64,000 bases of DNA from Janthinobacterium lividum (GCF_023509035.1 NZ_CP075583.1:930001-994000), one strand, 5' to 3'. Positions 9,198 through 18,775 are shown, counted from the stretch's first letter. The notes: generated from the letters alone by a model not told the origin. Made by a program: numbers and translations.

Positions 9198-9398
9198 TGT
9201 GGATAAGTGCCTGCATATCCACAGGATGAGATGTGGGAAAAGTCGATCTTTGTCCACAGCCCGATTTTTATCCCAAACAAGTCCTCCGTAGATACAATGC
9301 TTGTGCGCCTACTTTTTTGAACGCTAAGTCGATGATTTTTCGGTGGTATACCGACTTATCCACAAAAAAATGGCCGTTTACTATCACTACTATTTTTA
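9198..9398. repeat. Origin-like module, copy 3
   Basis: TGTGGATAA (9198-9206), 8-bp spacer, ATATCCACA (9215-9223), an extra TTGTCCACA (9250-9258), then TTATCCACA (9356-9364) and the triplets TTA CTA TCA CTA CTA TTT TTA (9378-9398). It lies 116 bp before the nucleosidase start. Confidence 0.75.
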
Positions 9399-9513
9399 TG
9401 TATACATCTTTATTTAAAACACAGAGACAAACGCGAACGGTGGAAAAGTCACCGAAATGCTTGTTTTCACCGTGTAAAACCGTCTGGCAATCCCCAAAAC
9501 CTGTAAAAACAGC

Positions 9514-10290
9514 ATGAATTCACACAAAAAAATGCGATTAGGCATCATCAGTGCCTTGCACGAAGAACAGCAGGGGCTGGTAGAAGCCATGCAAGGCCCC
9601 CAGAGGCATTCGCACGGCATGCGTGACTACACCCAGGGGACCCTGTGGAATATCGACGCTGTGTGCGTCCTGTCGCGTCTGGGCAAGGTTGCCGCTGCCA
9701 TGACAGCTTCTATCCTTGTGGAAAAGTACGGAGTTACCCACATCGTCTTCACCGGCGTGGCCGGCAGTGGGGATAAACACGTGAAAGTGGGCGACATCGT
9801 GGTGGCCGAAGCGCTGCTGCAACACGATATGGATGCCCGCCCTCTGTTTCCCCGCTTCGAAGTACCGCTGACGGGATTGCAGCGCTTTGCCACGGACCTG
9901 GAACTGAGCACGCAACTGGCTGCCGCCGCGGAAGATTTCCTGCGTGATGATGTTTCCAGCGTACTCAAGGCGGCCGATATCGTGGCATTTGGCTTGCAAC
10001 ACGCGCAAGTGCACCGCGGCCTGATCGCCAGCGGCGACCAGTTCATCAGCAGCGCCGCGCATGTGAATCAGCTGAAAGAAGATCTCCCCGACCTGCTGGC
10101 CGTCGAAATGGAAGGCGCCGCCGTGGCGCAAGTGTGTTTTGAACTGGGCGTGCCGTTTACGGTCATGCGCACCATTTCCGACAACGCCAACGAAGAGGCG
10201 GCCGTCGACTTCATGCGTTTCGTGCAAACCGTCGCCTCGCCATACGCGTTTGCAGTGATCCAGCAATTGTGCCAGCGCCTGGCTGGCTGA
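9514..10290 (+). CDS. mtnN: 5'-methylthioadenosine / S-adenosylhomocysteine nucleosidase
   Basis: A 258-residue nucleoside phosphorylase-fold enzyme that cleaves MTA and SAH to adenine and the thioribose or ribosylhomocysteine, feeding methionine salvage. Visible motifs: LGIISALHEEQQ with the catalytic Glu (residues 9-20), FTGVAGS (glycine-rich loop), VEMEGAAVAQVC (substrate-binding Glu) and RTISDNANEEA with the catalytic Asp. It is about 25 residues longer than the E. coli enzyme. The start is not strongly marked: ATG 9514 has a weak ribosome site and ATG 9532 (MRLGIIS) is an alternative. It lies immediately beside the origin-like region and ends at a strong terminator. Confidence 0.88.
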   Translation: MNSHKKMRLGIISALHEEQQGLVEAMQGPQRHSHGMRDYTQGTLWNIDAVCVLSRLGKVAAAMTASILVEKYGVTHIVFTGVAGSGDKHVKVGDIVVAEALLQHDMDARPLFPRFEVPLTGLQRFATDLELSTQLAAAAEDFLRDDVSSVLKAADIVAFGLQHAQVHRGLIASGDQFISSAAHVNQLKEDLPDLLAVEMEGAAVAQVCFELGVPFTVMRTISDNANEEAAVDFMRFVQTVASPYAFAVIQQLCQRLAG

Positions 10291-10314
10291 TTTTTCATTA
10301 CGTGTGCATAAAAA

Positions 10315-10341
10315 AAGGGCAGAACCACTGGTTCTGCCCTT
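10315..10341 (+). terminator. Terminator after the nucleosidase gene
   Basis: A long perfect palindrome, AAGGGCAGAACCA / TGGTTCTGCCCTT, is preceded by A and followed by CTTATTT. It is probably bidirectional. Confidence 0.75.
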
Positions 10342-10354
10342 CTTATTTCAAAAC

Positions 10355-10457
10355 AAAGGAGCCTGAAAAATGTTCAGGGCTAGGCGCATTGCCGCAGGCA
10401 GTACGAATGTACGGCCAGGCAATGCAACAACGCCATGGACTTTTTCTCAGGTTCCTT
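10355..10457. repeat. Structured palindromic intergenic segment at the putA 3' end
   Basis: Outer arms AAAGGAGCCTGA (10355) and TCAGGTTCCTTT (to 10457) enclose an inner pair GCATTGCC / GGCAATGC around GTAC-gaat-GTAC. The whole folds into one long hairpin with interruptions. It abuts the putA stop codon and may act as its terminator or as a REP-like element. Confidence 0.5.
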
Positions 10458-13400
10458 TAGACACTCAGCATCATTAAACTCGCATTTCCACCGGCTGCCG
10501 TCGTATTCACGCACAGCGCCCGCTCAGCGACCAGGCGCCACAGGGGGATGACACCCTCCTGCGTGGTGGCGATGGTGCTCACCAGGGCCCCTTCCCGGGC
10601 CGCCAGCAACGGTTTGAGCTGGCCATCGAGACTCGGCTCGATCATGGCGATCTGGAAATCATGCTGGACCGCATCCAGGCTGCTGACGACCTGGATCCGG
10701 TCTTTCAGCGCCGCCGGCAAGTCGCCAGGGATCAGATCCAGCGCTTGCGCCAGCACCAGGGCCAAGTTGCCGGTGGCCAAGACTGCTGCCAGCTGGTTCA
10801 TCAAGGTGCCGGACGTGGCGGCAGCGCACAAAATCGTGCCACGCGCGGCAAAGCTCAGGGTATTGCGCTCGCCTGTCGGGCCTGGCAAAACGGTCGTGCT
10901 GCCCAGCGATGTGGTGCGCGCATAGTCTTGCGCCAGTTGCTCGACCTTGTCGTGGCCATGCATCTTCGCCCACACGGTCAGCGCGTCGAGCGCCGGCGGC
11001 GCCTGGCGCTGGTGCTGCGCGCCGGCCGGCGCATTGCGCTGCAGGCGTTTCAGGTACAGGGGCCCGCCCGCCTTGGGGCCAGTCCCGGATTTGCCTTCGC
11101 CGCCGAATGGCTGCACGCCGACGACGGCGCCGACGATGTTGCGGTTTTACATAGATATTGCCCACGTGCGCGCGCTTGGTGATGAAATCGATGGTTTCAT
11201 CGATGCGCGTATGGATGCCCAGGGTCAAGCCGTAACCGCTGTCGTTGATCGATTGCACCAGTTGCGGCAGTTCGGACCGCTTGTAACGAATCACGTGCAG
11301 CACGGGACCGAAGACTTCCTGCGTCAATTGCGCCAGCGACTTGATCTCCAGCACGGTCGGCGCGACAAACGTTCCTTTGACGGTCGGCAAATCGAGCGAA
11401 TAATGGTCGATGGCCATGGTTTTCATCTTGTTGATGTGCGCCAGCAGGTTACTTTGCGCTTCCGCATCGATGACGGGACCGATATCGGTGACCAGGCGGT
11501 CAGGATTGCCAACGCGCAATTCCTGCATGGCGCCCTTGAGCATGTGGATGGTCTTGTCGGCGATTTCCGCTTGCAGGAACAGCACGCGCAAGGCCGAGCA
11601 GCGCTGGCCGGCGCTATCGAAAGCGGACGACATCACGTCCTGCACCACTTGTTCCGGCAAGGCGGACGAATCGACGATCAGGGCATTTTGCCCACCCGTT
11701 TCGGCGATCAGGGGAATGTCGATGCCTTCGGCCACGGCGCGCGTGGCAAGGTTGCGGTTGATCAATTGCGCCACTTCCGTCGAGCCCGTGAAAATCACGC
11801 CTTTGACACGCGCGTCATTGCACAGGCCGGCGCCGACGATTTCTCCGCTGCCGGGCAAAAATTGCAGCGCGCCGCGCGGCACGCCCGCCGCATGCAGCAA
11901 TTGCACGGCGCGGTGGGCAATCAGCGGCGTTTGCTCGGCCGGCTTGGCCAGCACCACGTTGCCTGCCGCCAGGGCGGCGGCCAGTTGGCCCGTGAAGATG
12001 GCCAGCGGGAAATTCCACGGGCTGATGCAGGTGACGGGACCGAGCGCCAGGGTGTTCGGTGCGTGTTCCACCTGCGCCGCGTAGTAGCGCAGGAAGTCGA
12101 CGGCTTCACGGATTTCCGCGATCGCGTTTGGCAGGGACTTGCCCGCTTCGCGCACGGCCAGGGCCATCAGCTCGATATGATGTTCTTCGAACAAATCGGC
12201 CGCGCGCAGCAAGGCTTGCGCGCGAATCGACGGTTCCGTGGTTTGCCAATCCATGGCATACGCGCTGGCGCTGGCCAGGGCCGTTTCCACGTCGGCCGGA
12301 CCGGCTTCCATGACCTTGCCCACGACATCGTCGTGCTGGGCCGGATTGTGCAGCATGTGCGTGGGGCCATTCAGGCTGACGGCGCCATCGATCAGCGGCG
12401 CTGCCTGCCATGACTGCTGCTGCTGCGCCAGGCCGGTGGCCAGGGTGCGCAAGGTGTCTTCATTCGACAGGTCCAGGCCGGCCGAGTTCCTGCGTTCGCT
12501 GCCAAACATGTCCAGCGGCAGCGGAATCGACGGGTGGGGCAAGCCGCCCTGCAGGCGCGCCTGCTCGAGCGGATCGCGGATCAGGCTATCGATGGCCACG
12601 CTTTCGTCGACGATCTGGTTGACGAACGACGAGTTGGCGCCGTTTTCCAGCAGGCGGCGCACCAGGTAGGCCAGCAGGGTTTCATGCGAACCGACGGGCG
12701 CGTAGATGCGGCACGGCTTGTCCAGGTTGTCGGGACCGACGACCTGGTCATACAGCGTCTCTCCCATGCCGTGCAGGCACTGGAATTCATAGTCGGTAAT
12801 GCCGTCGCGCTTCGCCCAGGTATAAATGGTCGACAGGGTTTGCGCGTTGTGCGTGGCAAATTGTGGATAGATCAGGCTGCTGGCGGCCAGCAGTTTTTGC
12901 GCGCACACGAGGTAAGAGACGTCCGTGTAGACCTTGCGCGTGTAGACGGGATAGCCTTCCTGGCCATCGACTTGCGCGCGTTTGACTTCCGCATCCCAAT
13001 ACGCACCTTTCACCAGGCGGACCATGAACTTGCGGCCGCTGCGGTGCGCCAGGTCGATCAGGAAATCGATGGCGAACGGGCAGCGCTTCTGATACGCCTG
13101 CACCACGTAGCCGATGCCGTCGAAACCGGCCAGGTCCGCATCGAAGGCCAGTGCTTCCATCAGGTCGAGCGACAGTTCCAAACGGTCCGTTTCTTCCGCA
13201 TCGATGTTGAAGCCGATGTTGTACTGTTTGGCCAGCAACAGCAGTGCTTTGACCTTCGGCAGTAATTCTTCCATGACGCGGGTGCGCTGGGCGCGGCTGT
13301 AGCGCGCGTGCAGGGCCGACAGTTTCACGGAAATGCCGGGACCGTTGCGGATGCCGCGGCCGTTCGACGCCTTGCCGATGGCATGGATCGCCGTTTCGTA

Positions 13401-14114
13401 CGAGGCGTAGTAGTTGGCCGCATCCTGTTGCGTCAGCGCCGCCTCGCCCAGCATGTCGTACGAGTAACGGTAGCCGCGCGTTTCGTTCTCGCGGCTGTTC
13501 TTCAATGCTTCTTCGATGGTCTGACCCGTCACGAACTGGTTGCCCAGCATGCGCATGGCCAGGTCGACGCCCTTGCGGATCAGCGGTTCGCCGCCTTTGG
13601 CGATGAGTTTGGTCATGGCCGAACCGAGGCCCGATTCGCTGCTGGTACTGACCAGCTTGCCCGTAATCAGCAAGCCCCAAGTCGCGGCATTGACGAACAG
13701 CGACGGCGATTCGCCCAGGTGCTTGCGCCAGTCGCCCTTGCTGATTTTGTCGGCGATCAAACGGTCGGCCGTTTGACTGTCGGGTATACGCAACAGCGCT
13801 TCAGCCAGACACATTAATGCAACACCCTCTTCTGACGATAGCGAGAACTCGTGCATCAGTGCATCGACGCCGGAGGCGCGTGTGCGTTTTTGGCGCACGT
13901 TCGATACCAGGCGGTGCGCCAGAGCTTGCCCTTCGGCTATCGTTTCGGTGCTGCTGGGGCGGACTTGTTGCAACAGCCACTGCACGGCGGAAACCTCATC
14001 ACGCCTATAGGCGGCGGTGATGGCGGAGCGTTGTGGTGTCGCTTCGGGCAGGATTTCTGCCTGGAACGCAGCAAAAGGAATCGGGGTAAAAGCCGAGGGG
14101 CCTGCAGGGTGCAT
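10457..14114 (-). pseudogene. putA: Bifunctional proline dehydrogenase / P5C dehydrogenase PutA, frameshifted as sequenced
   Basis: PutA oxidises proline to glutamate in two steps (FAD-dependent PRODH, then NAD-dependent P5CDH) at the inner membrane. The PRODH barrel covers roughly residues 80-490 (ISVKLSALHARYS, NIDAEETDR, VRLVKGAYWD, THNAQT, YAPVGSHETLLAYLVRRLLE). The aldehyde dehydrogenase part follows (GPVTCISPWNFPLAIFTGQ, FTGSTEVA, AETGGQNALIVDSSA, SAGQRCSALRVLFLQ with catalytic Cys). The frame breaks at a four-T run (11145-11148); removing one base joins [15 protein letters not shown] to [18 protein letters not shown] in the lower frame, giving about 1218 aa. The N-terminus has no ribbon-helix-helix DNA-binding domain, so the divergent Lrp-type gene is the likely regulator. 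One extra base is probably an assembly error. Confidence 0.9.
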
Positions 14115-14290
14115 AAGTGCTCTTTACAAGGAAAAGGGGACGAAAACTGACGTAATTCTTGCTCTTTTTTGGTGCAAAAAAATACAGAAAGTCGGACGTT
14201 AAGATGATTCGATTGTAAAGGGGATTCTTATGGATTAATTCTGGTAATACAGGGGACTAGCAATAGATAGTTTTTGATGCGACAATTTAA

Positions 14291-14309
14291 CCAAATAATA
14301 TTAATTTGG
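14291..14309. promoter_or_regulatory. Candidate Lrp-type operator between putA and its regulator
   Basis: CCAAAT and ATTTGG flank a 7-bp AT core, a perfect dyad of the size and composition bound by Lrp/AsnC proteins. It reaches to within 12 nt of the regulator's start codon, consistent with autoregulation. Confidence 0.45.
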
Positions 14310-14320
14310 GGGTGATGGTA

Positions 14321-14776
14321 ATGCTGGACAAGATCAGTAAGAAAATCTTGATGGAATTGCAGAGCGATGGACGCATCAGCAATGTGGAGCTGGCCGCGCG
14401 CGTGAACCTGTCGCCGGCTGCCTGCCTGGAGCGCGTGCGCAAGTTGCACGAATCCGGTTACATCATGGGCTATACGGCCCAGTTGAACCCGCAGCTGCTC
14501 GACGTGTCGCTGCTGGTGTTCATCGAAGTGGTGCTCGATCGCACGACACCGGAAGTGTTCGATGCCTTCAAGCATAGCGTACAAATCATTCCAGAGGTAC
14601 TGGAATGTCATATGGTGGCTGGCGGTTTCGATTACCTGGTCAAGGCGCGCGTCAAGGACATGGCGGCCTACCGCGAATTCCTGGGCAAGACGCTGTTGCA
14701 GAAAGGTGTGCGGGAAACCCACACTTATGCCGTCATGGAAGAGGTCAAAAACACCACCAAATTGCCAATTAAGTGA
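14321..14776 (+). CDS. Lrp/AsnC-family transcriptional regulator, probable proline-catabolism regulator
   Basis: About 151 residues: N-terminal winged helix-turn-helix (LDKISKKILMELQSDGRIS...VELAARVNLSPAACLERVRKL) and C-terminal RAM ligand domain (HMVAGGFDYLVKARVKDM). It is divergent from putA with about 200 bp between, the usual arrangement for PutR/BkdR-type activators responding to proline. The start ATG 14321 (MLDKISKK) is preferred: an upstream TTG at 14306 and an ATG at 14315 are also in frame, but GGTGAT lies just before 14321. The regulatory role is inferred from context. Confidence 0.85.
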   Translation: MLDKISKKILMELQSDGRISNVELAARVNLSPAACLERVRKLHESGYIMGYTAQLNPQLLDVSLLVFIEVVLDRTTPEVFDAFKHSVQIIPEVLECHMVAGGFDYLVKARVKDMAAYREFLGKTLLQKGVRETHTYAVMEEVKNTTKLPIK

Positions 14777-14899
14777 CCTTGGTGTAGCTGTCCCACTTTT
14801 CTGATTGAGCTATCGGAACAATTGTTGTAGGGTAGAACTACACACTGCTATCCGGTAGCCGCCTGAAACGCCGCGCAGACGTTACGTTCAGGGTGCAAA

Positions 14900-14956
14900 G
14901 TGGGCAATCGTGCCCACCCGCATATGGTTACAGCACGTCCCTTTCGCGGGACGTGC
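14900..14956. promoter_or_regulatory. Two strong hairpins in the leader of the chemoreceptor gene
   Basis: GTGGGCA-atcg-TGCCCAC (14900-14917) and GCACGTCCC / GGGACGTGC (14933-14941, 14948-14956) lie in tandem, the second ending 22 nt before the chemoreceptor ATG. Neither is followed by a T run, so they may be leader or terminator-like structures rather than plain terminators. Confidence 0.45.
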
Positions 14957-14978
14957 GGGTTCGCGCAGCGGGGGACAA

Positions 14979-16826
14979 ATGAAGCAGTTGCAGCACCAGC
15001 TGGTGCGTTTCCTTGTATTCACGATCCTGGCCATGGCCGTGGCCTGTTGTCTGGCTTATCTGCTGCTGCTATCGGGCGGCGAATATCCGTATCTGATCGC
15101 CTGCGTGGCTGCCGCCATCGGCGCCGCGCTGCTGGCGTTTGCCGGCCGTCCACGCGGCGAACCGGGCTTGCACCAGTTCGCCGATACGGTCGGCAACGCC
15201 ATCGACGCCATCATGATCGGCGCGGCGGAAACCTCGTATTTTGTCGATTCCGTCAAACAGAAGGTGGAACTCGATGTGCGCACGGCCAGTGACATCGCCG
15301 ACAGTTCCGCACAAAATGCCATGATGACGGAAAAGATCGCCGCCAATGCAGAACGGGCCGCCAAGGTGGCCGCCGGCGTGCGCGTGGAAAGCGTGGCGGC
15401 GCGCGCCGAAGTGGATCAGGGGCTGCGCCGCATCAATATCGCCCGCGAAGAAGCGCAAGGCGCCTCCAGCACCATGCTGAGCTTGCAGGAAAAATCCAAA
15501 CGCATCACGGGCTTTACGGAAGCCATTTCCGATATTTCCGCGCGCACCAACTTGCTGGCGCTGAACGCCGCCATCGAAGCGGCGCGCGCCGGCGAACACG
15601 GGCGTGGTTTTGCCGTGGTGGCCGGTGAAGTGCGGCAATTGGCGCAGCGCACCAAGGAAGCCTCCGATGAAATCAGCGTGATGGTGCGCGAAATCAATGA
15701 ACAGTCGGAAAAAGCCGCGCGTGGCATGAGTTCGCTGGCGGCCGGTGTCACGGAAGCGGCGCGCAATGTGGAAAGCGTGCACGCCTCGCTCAGCCATATC
15801 GAGGAATCATCGGGCGTGTCGGAAGACGCGATCGGGCAAATCGCCCGCGCCTCGCGTGAACACGTCGATACGACGCAGCTGATTGCCGACGCCATCCTGC
15901 AAATCCGCGACAGCATGTTGTCGACGAATGCCGAATTGCCGCGCGCCACGCAGTCGGCCATGGCCCTGGCCGAGCGGGCCGAAGTGATCGCCGGCGCCCT
16001 CGGCGAATCGAGCGTGGCCACGCCGCACGACGAGATCCGCGAGGCGGCCCAGCGCGCCGCACGGGAGGTCGGCAAACTGTTCGAGCAAGCCATCGCGTCG
16101 GGCCGCATCACGCGCGAAGCCCTGTTCGACCGCCATTACCGGCCCATCCCGAATACCAATCCGCCCAAGCACAACACGAAGTTCGACGCCTTTACGGACA
16201 AGGTGCTACCCGACCTGCAGGAAGGCGTGCTGGCCGCCCTGCCGCACCTGGCGTATGCGGGCGCCGTCGACAACAATGGATATTTTCCAACGCACAACAA
16301 GAAATTTTCCCAGCCGCTGACGGGCGACTACGCCACGGATATCGTCAATAACCGCACCAAGCGCATCTTCAGCGACCGCACGGGCAAGCGCTGCGGCAGC
16401 AGCACCAGAGCGTTCCTGTTGCAGACCTATAAACGCGACACGGGCGAAGTCATGCACGATTTATCCGTGCCGATCCACGTCGATGGCAAGCACTGGGGCG
16501 GTTTTAGAATCGGCTATCGCTCCAGCAGCCACGCAATAAAAAAACGCCTGATGATTCATCAGGCGTTTTTTTCTGGTGCTGGCAGATCATTTACTCAATA
16601 TGCGGCTTGGGCGCCACGCCGCCGCCGGCTGCCGTGGCCGTGCGCAAGGTGGGCGTGTTCATGCTTTCCAGGTGGTTGCGCAGCCATTTGTGGGCGGGGC
16701 TGCGGGCATCGCGCTCGTGCCACAGCATGTCCAGGTGAACGGCCGGCAGGGTCAATGGCAGATCCTTGTACAGCAGGGACTCCGTCATGCCCGTCGAAGC
16801 GATCAGGTGGCGCGGCAAGACCGTGA
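14979..16826 (+). CDS. Methyl-accepting chemotaxis protein with C-terminal domain; probable frameshift at the 3' end
   Basis: The start ATG 14979 ([14 protein letters not shown]) follows GGGGGAC. Two membrane helices (about residues 10-55) are followed by a coiled-coil signalling domain with the conserved tip region [33 protein letters not shown] (near residues 180-215). No periplasmic sensor is present. Instead about 150 residues lie after the signalling module ([26 protein letters not shown] ... [18 protein letters not shown]), probably a cytosolic sensing domain. The open frame continues to 16826 through a terminator and antisense to a LysR gene, which is not credible. A one-base indel near 16520-16536 would end the protein at TAA 16537-16539 shortly after RIGYR. 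Confidence 0.82.
   Translation: MKQLQHQLVRFLVFTILAMAVACCLAYLLLLSGGEYPYLIACVAAAIGAALLAFAGRPRGEPGLHQFADTVGNAIDAIMIGAAETSYFVDSVKQKVELDVRTASDIADSSAQNAMMTEKIAANAERAAKVAAGVRVESVAARAEVDQGLRRINIAREEAQGASSTMLSLQEKSKRITGFTEAISDISARTNLLALNAAIEAARAGEHGRGFAVVAGEVRQLAQRTKEASDEISVMVREINEQSEKAARGMSSLAAGVTEAARNVESVHASLSHIEESSGVSEDAIGQIARASREHVDTTQLIADAILQIRDSMLSTNAELPRATQSAMALAERAEVIAGALGESSVATPHDEIREAAQRAAREVGKLFEQAIASGRITREALFDRHYRPIPNTNPPKHNTKFDAFTDKVLPDLQEGVLAALPHLAYAGAVDNNGYFPTHNKKFSQPLTGDYATDIVNNRTKRIFSDRTGKRCGSSTRAFLLQTYKRDTGEVMHDLSVPIHVDGKHWGGFRIGYRSSSHAIKKRLMIHQAFFSGAGRSFTQYAAWAPRRRRLPWPCARWACSCFPGGCAAICGRGCGHRARATACPGERPAGSMADPCTAGTPSCPSKRSGGAARP
16538..16573. terminator. Bidirectional terminator between chemoreceptor and LysR gene
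   Basis: CGCCTGATGA / TCATCAGGCG stem flanked by A7 on the left and T7 on the right. It serves both converging genes. Confidence 0.88.
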
Positions 16827-17571
16827 TCAGGTCGGAATTGGCGACCACGCGCCCTGCCGTGAAAAACTGGTTGACCGTCAGCAAGATGCGCCGTTCGCGG
16901 TGGATCTGCGACAGCGCCTCGTCGATCAAGCCATGCGCGCGGCCGGAAAAGCTCACCAACAAATGGTTCGCCGCGCAGTAGTTATCCAGCGTTAATTCCT
17001 TGTCGGCCAGCGGATGGCCGCGCCGCATCACGCATACATATTTGCCGGAATACAGGCGTTCATGGCGGATGGGTGAGCCCGTTTCGCTCGACAATTGCGC
17101 TGCCACGCCGGGAAAGAAGCCCACGGCCAGGTCGATATCGCCGCGCAGCAACATCGGTCGCGGTTCGCGCGTGGTCAGCGGCATCATGCGCACGTTGACG
17201 CCCGGCGCTTCCCGTTCGATCGAACGCATCAGGGACGGCAGCCAGAAGGCGGCCGTCGCATCGGCCATGGCCATGCGGAAAGTGGCGTGGGTCTTCGACA
17301 CGTCGAAGGTTTCCGGCGTGACGGCCGCTTCTAGGCTGGCCAGGGCCGAGCGCACGGATGGCCACAACGCTTCGGCGCGGGGCGTGGGTTTCACGCCATA
17401 CGCCGTGCGGATCAGCAATTCGTCACCGAGACTCTCGCGCAGGCGTTTGATGGCGTTCGATACCGCCGGCTGCGTCATCGCCAGGTGGCCGGCTGCGCGC
17501 GTCAGGTTTTGTTCCGTCATGACGGCGTCGAAAACACGCAGCAAGTTCAGATCCAGCGTCAGAAAACTCAT
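16591..17571 (-). CDS. LysR-family transcriptional regulator
   Basis: 326 residues. The N-terminal helix-turn-helix [38 protein letters not shown] is textbook LysR. The effector domain, with [12 protein letters not shown], resembles the NodD/NahR-like branch that begins LDLNLL. It is convergent with the chemoreceptor, sharing its terminator. No divergent target gene is adjacent (the next gene is a small membrane protein on the plus strand), so the regulon is unknown. The extension after residue 300 ([16 protein letters not shown]) is low-complexity. Confidence 0.85.
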   Translation of the reverse strand: MSFLTLDLNLLRVFDAVMTEQNLTRAAGHLAMTQPAVSNAIKRLRESLGDELLIRTAYGVKPTPRAEALWPSVRSALASLEAAVTPETFDVSKTHATFRMAMADATAAFWLPSLMRSIEREAPGVNVRMMPLTTREPRPMLLRGDIDLAVGFFPGVAAQLSSETGSPIRHERLYSGKYVCVMRRGHPLADKELTLDNYCAANHLLVSFSGRAHGLIDEALSQIHRERRILLTVNQFFTAGRVVANSDLITVLPRHLIASTGMTESLLYKDLPLTLPAVHLDMLWHERDARSPAHKWLRNHLESMNTPTLRTATAAGGGVAPKPHIE

Positions 17572-17763
17572 GGAAAGCCCAAGATAAAAGTTGAATTGAT
17601 TACTTAAGAGTGTAAACCGCGCCGGGCACGAATATTTTCACTCGTCAAAAAATATTACAGCTTTCCATTCACGATTCATATAATTGGTATCAAGAAATGG
17701 AATTAGATTTATATGTTGCACTGCACTATAGTACTGGCAAATTCTATAATGCACTGGAACAGT

Positions 17764-18069
17764 ATGTCTACCTTCGCCTCCGCCCTGTACGCAGTATCCG
17801 CACCCGTGCTGGAGATTTCCCTGCTGAACGCCCTGCAACTCGTGCTGGTGATCGTCGCCGTGGGCGCCTTCGCCCTGCTGTTCAAGCCTTTGCTGGTGGG
17901 TATCGCCCGCGCCATGGTGCTGCTGGTACGTCCCAAGCTGAGCCGCGAAGAGCGCCTGGCGCGCCAGCAGATGCGCGAAGCGCAAGCCTTGAAGCGCACC
18001 CTGGGCAAGATGGATGGCGTGTCGCCAAGTAACGCCGCCGAGCTGCGCGCCCTGTCGACGCGTGCCTGA
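17764..18069 (+). CDS. Small membrane protein of unknown function
   Basis: About 101 residues from ATG 17764 (MSTFASALYAV); an upstream in-frame start at 17713 would add 17 residues. One long hydrophobic stretch (ISLLNALQLVLVIVAVGAFALLF) is followed by a basic, helical, charged tail (LSREERLARQQMREAQALKRTLGKM), suggesting a single-pass inner-membrane protein with a cytoplasmic tail. I do not recognise the family. A TATAAT at 17746-17751 is too close to the start to be its promoter. A terminator follows. Confidence 0.6.
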   Translation: MSTFASALYAVSAPVLEISLLNALQLVLVIVAVGAFALLFKPLLVGIARAMVLLVRPKLSREERLARQQMREAQALKRTLGKMDGVSPSNAAELRALSTRA

Positions 18070-18092
18070 GCGATCAACCGTTGCAGATGACA

Positions 18093-18115
18093 AGCCGGCG
18101 TGAGCCGGCTTTTTT
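18093..18115 (+). terminator. Rho-independent terminator
   Basis: AGCCGGC-gtga-GCCGGCT (18093-18110) followed by TTTTT, just downstream of the small membrane protein gene. Confidence 0.85.
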
Positions 18116-18131
18116 ACGCCCACGTTTTGCT

Positions 18132-18740
18132 TCAGCTCATATCGCCCAGCAAATGCGCGCGCAACAAGGTGTCGGCCGGATGGGCGCCGATCCAGATTTT
18201 CAGCAGCGCATTGTAAAAGGCCAAGTCAGGCACCGTCTCGCCCACCTGCTTGCCGTTCAGCTTGCACAACGTCCCCTCTTCCGGCAGCCAGTCCACGGTC
18301 AGGATGTCGCCCTTTTTCAGGCCGGGCACCATTTCGAACATGGCGCCGAACTGCATCGTCTGGCTCAAGAGGCGTGTGCGGTCGGCTTGGTCGGAACTGC
18401 GCTTCAAGCCTTGCATGAAGGCTTGCCCCAACTCGTCGGAAGTGATGTCGCGCAGCATGACGATTTCCAGACGGCGCGGCCCGGGCAGCGCCAGGATGTC
18501 GGCCAGCTGGGTTTTCTTTTCCGGCAGGTACAGCGCAATCGTGTAGACCTTGAAGATGACCTTGTAGCGCACGCCAGCGCCGTTGAGCTTCAACTCGCGG
18601 CTGGCCAGCTGCACCGTGTCGTCCAGCTTGACGCCGCCCACTTCGACGGCCAGCGCTGGTTGCGTCACGGCGGCGCACAGGCCTGCGCACAGGCAGGCGG
18701 CAGCCAGGGAGCGGCCCAAGCGGGATGTGCTTATTTGCAT
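18132..18740 (-). CDS. Chalcone isomerase-like exported protein (Chalcone_3 family)
   Basis: 202 residues with a Sec signal peptide (to about ALA-V at residue 31). The mature part starts VEVGGVKLDDTVQLASRELKLNGAGVRYKVIFKVYTIALYLPEK, the hallmark of bacterial chalcone-isomerase-like periplasmic proteins. Catalytic function is unproven in this family; lipid or fatty-acid binding has been suggested. The start ATG 18740 has a strong GGAGG. A perfect DnaA box lies 27 bp upstream. Confidence 0.8.
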   Translation of the reverse strand: MQISTSRLGRSLAAACLCAGLCAAVTQPALAVEVGGVKLDDTVQLASRELKLNGAGVRYKVIFKVYTIALYLPEKKTQLADILALPGPRRLEIVMLRDITSDELGQAFMQGLKRSSDQADRTRLLSQTMQFGAMFEMVPGLKKGDILTVDWLPEEGTLCKLNGKQVGETVPDLAFYNALLKIWIGAHPADTLLRAHLLGDMS

Positions 18741-18766
18741 CTTCTACCTCCGTGGAAACCATGGGC

Positions 18767-18775
18767 TGTGGATAA
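18767..18775. promoter_or_regulatory. Isolated DnaA-box match
   Basis: An exact TGTGGATAA lies 27 bp upstream of the chalcone isomerase-like gene. A single 9-mer can occur by chance, but the window carries many such boxes in intergenic DNA. Confidence 0.35.

Larger units (their letters stand above)
8262..9398. other. Origin-like region: three tandem DnaA-box / DnaA-trio / AT-rich modules
   Basis: The 1454 bp between genes contains no credible ORF. It has three exact TTATCCACA boxes on the plus strand (8418, 8890, 9356), three exact TGTGGATAA boxes (8262, 8733, 9198), three ATATCCACA boxes (8279, 8750, 9215) and one TTGTCCACA (9250). The equivalent elements repeat at 465-472 bp. After each TTATCCACA box comes a CTA/TTA triplet tract and then AT-rich sequence such as ATATATATAG. 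That order (DnaA box, short spacer, DnaA-trio, AT-rich duplex) is the bacterial basal origin unwinding arrangement. No dnaA, gidA, parAB, rpmH or rep gene is in the window, so chromosomal oriC, a second-replicon origin and a DnaA-titration locus all remain possible. Confidence 0.7.

Noticed and set aside
8431..9280. Short frames inside the origin-like region (such as 8431-8775 and 8723-9280)
   Set aside because: They run across the DnaA boxes and poly-A tracts, have no ribosome sites and no resemblance to proteins; the DNA repeat structure explains the region better.
17746..17751. TATAAT as the promoter of the small membrane protein gene
   Set aside because: It is only 13 bp before the preferred start codon and no -35 box lies at a workable distance.
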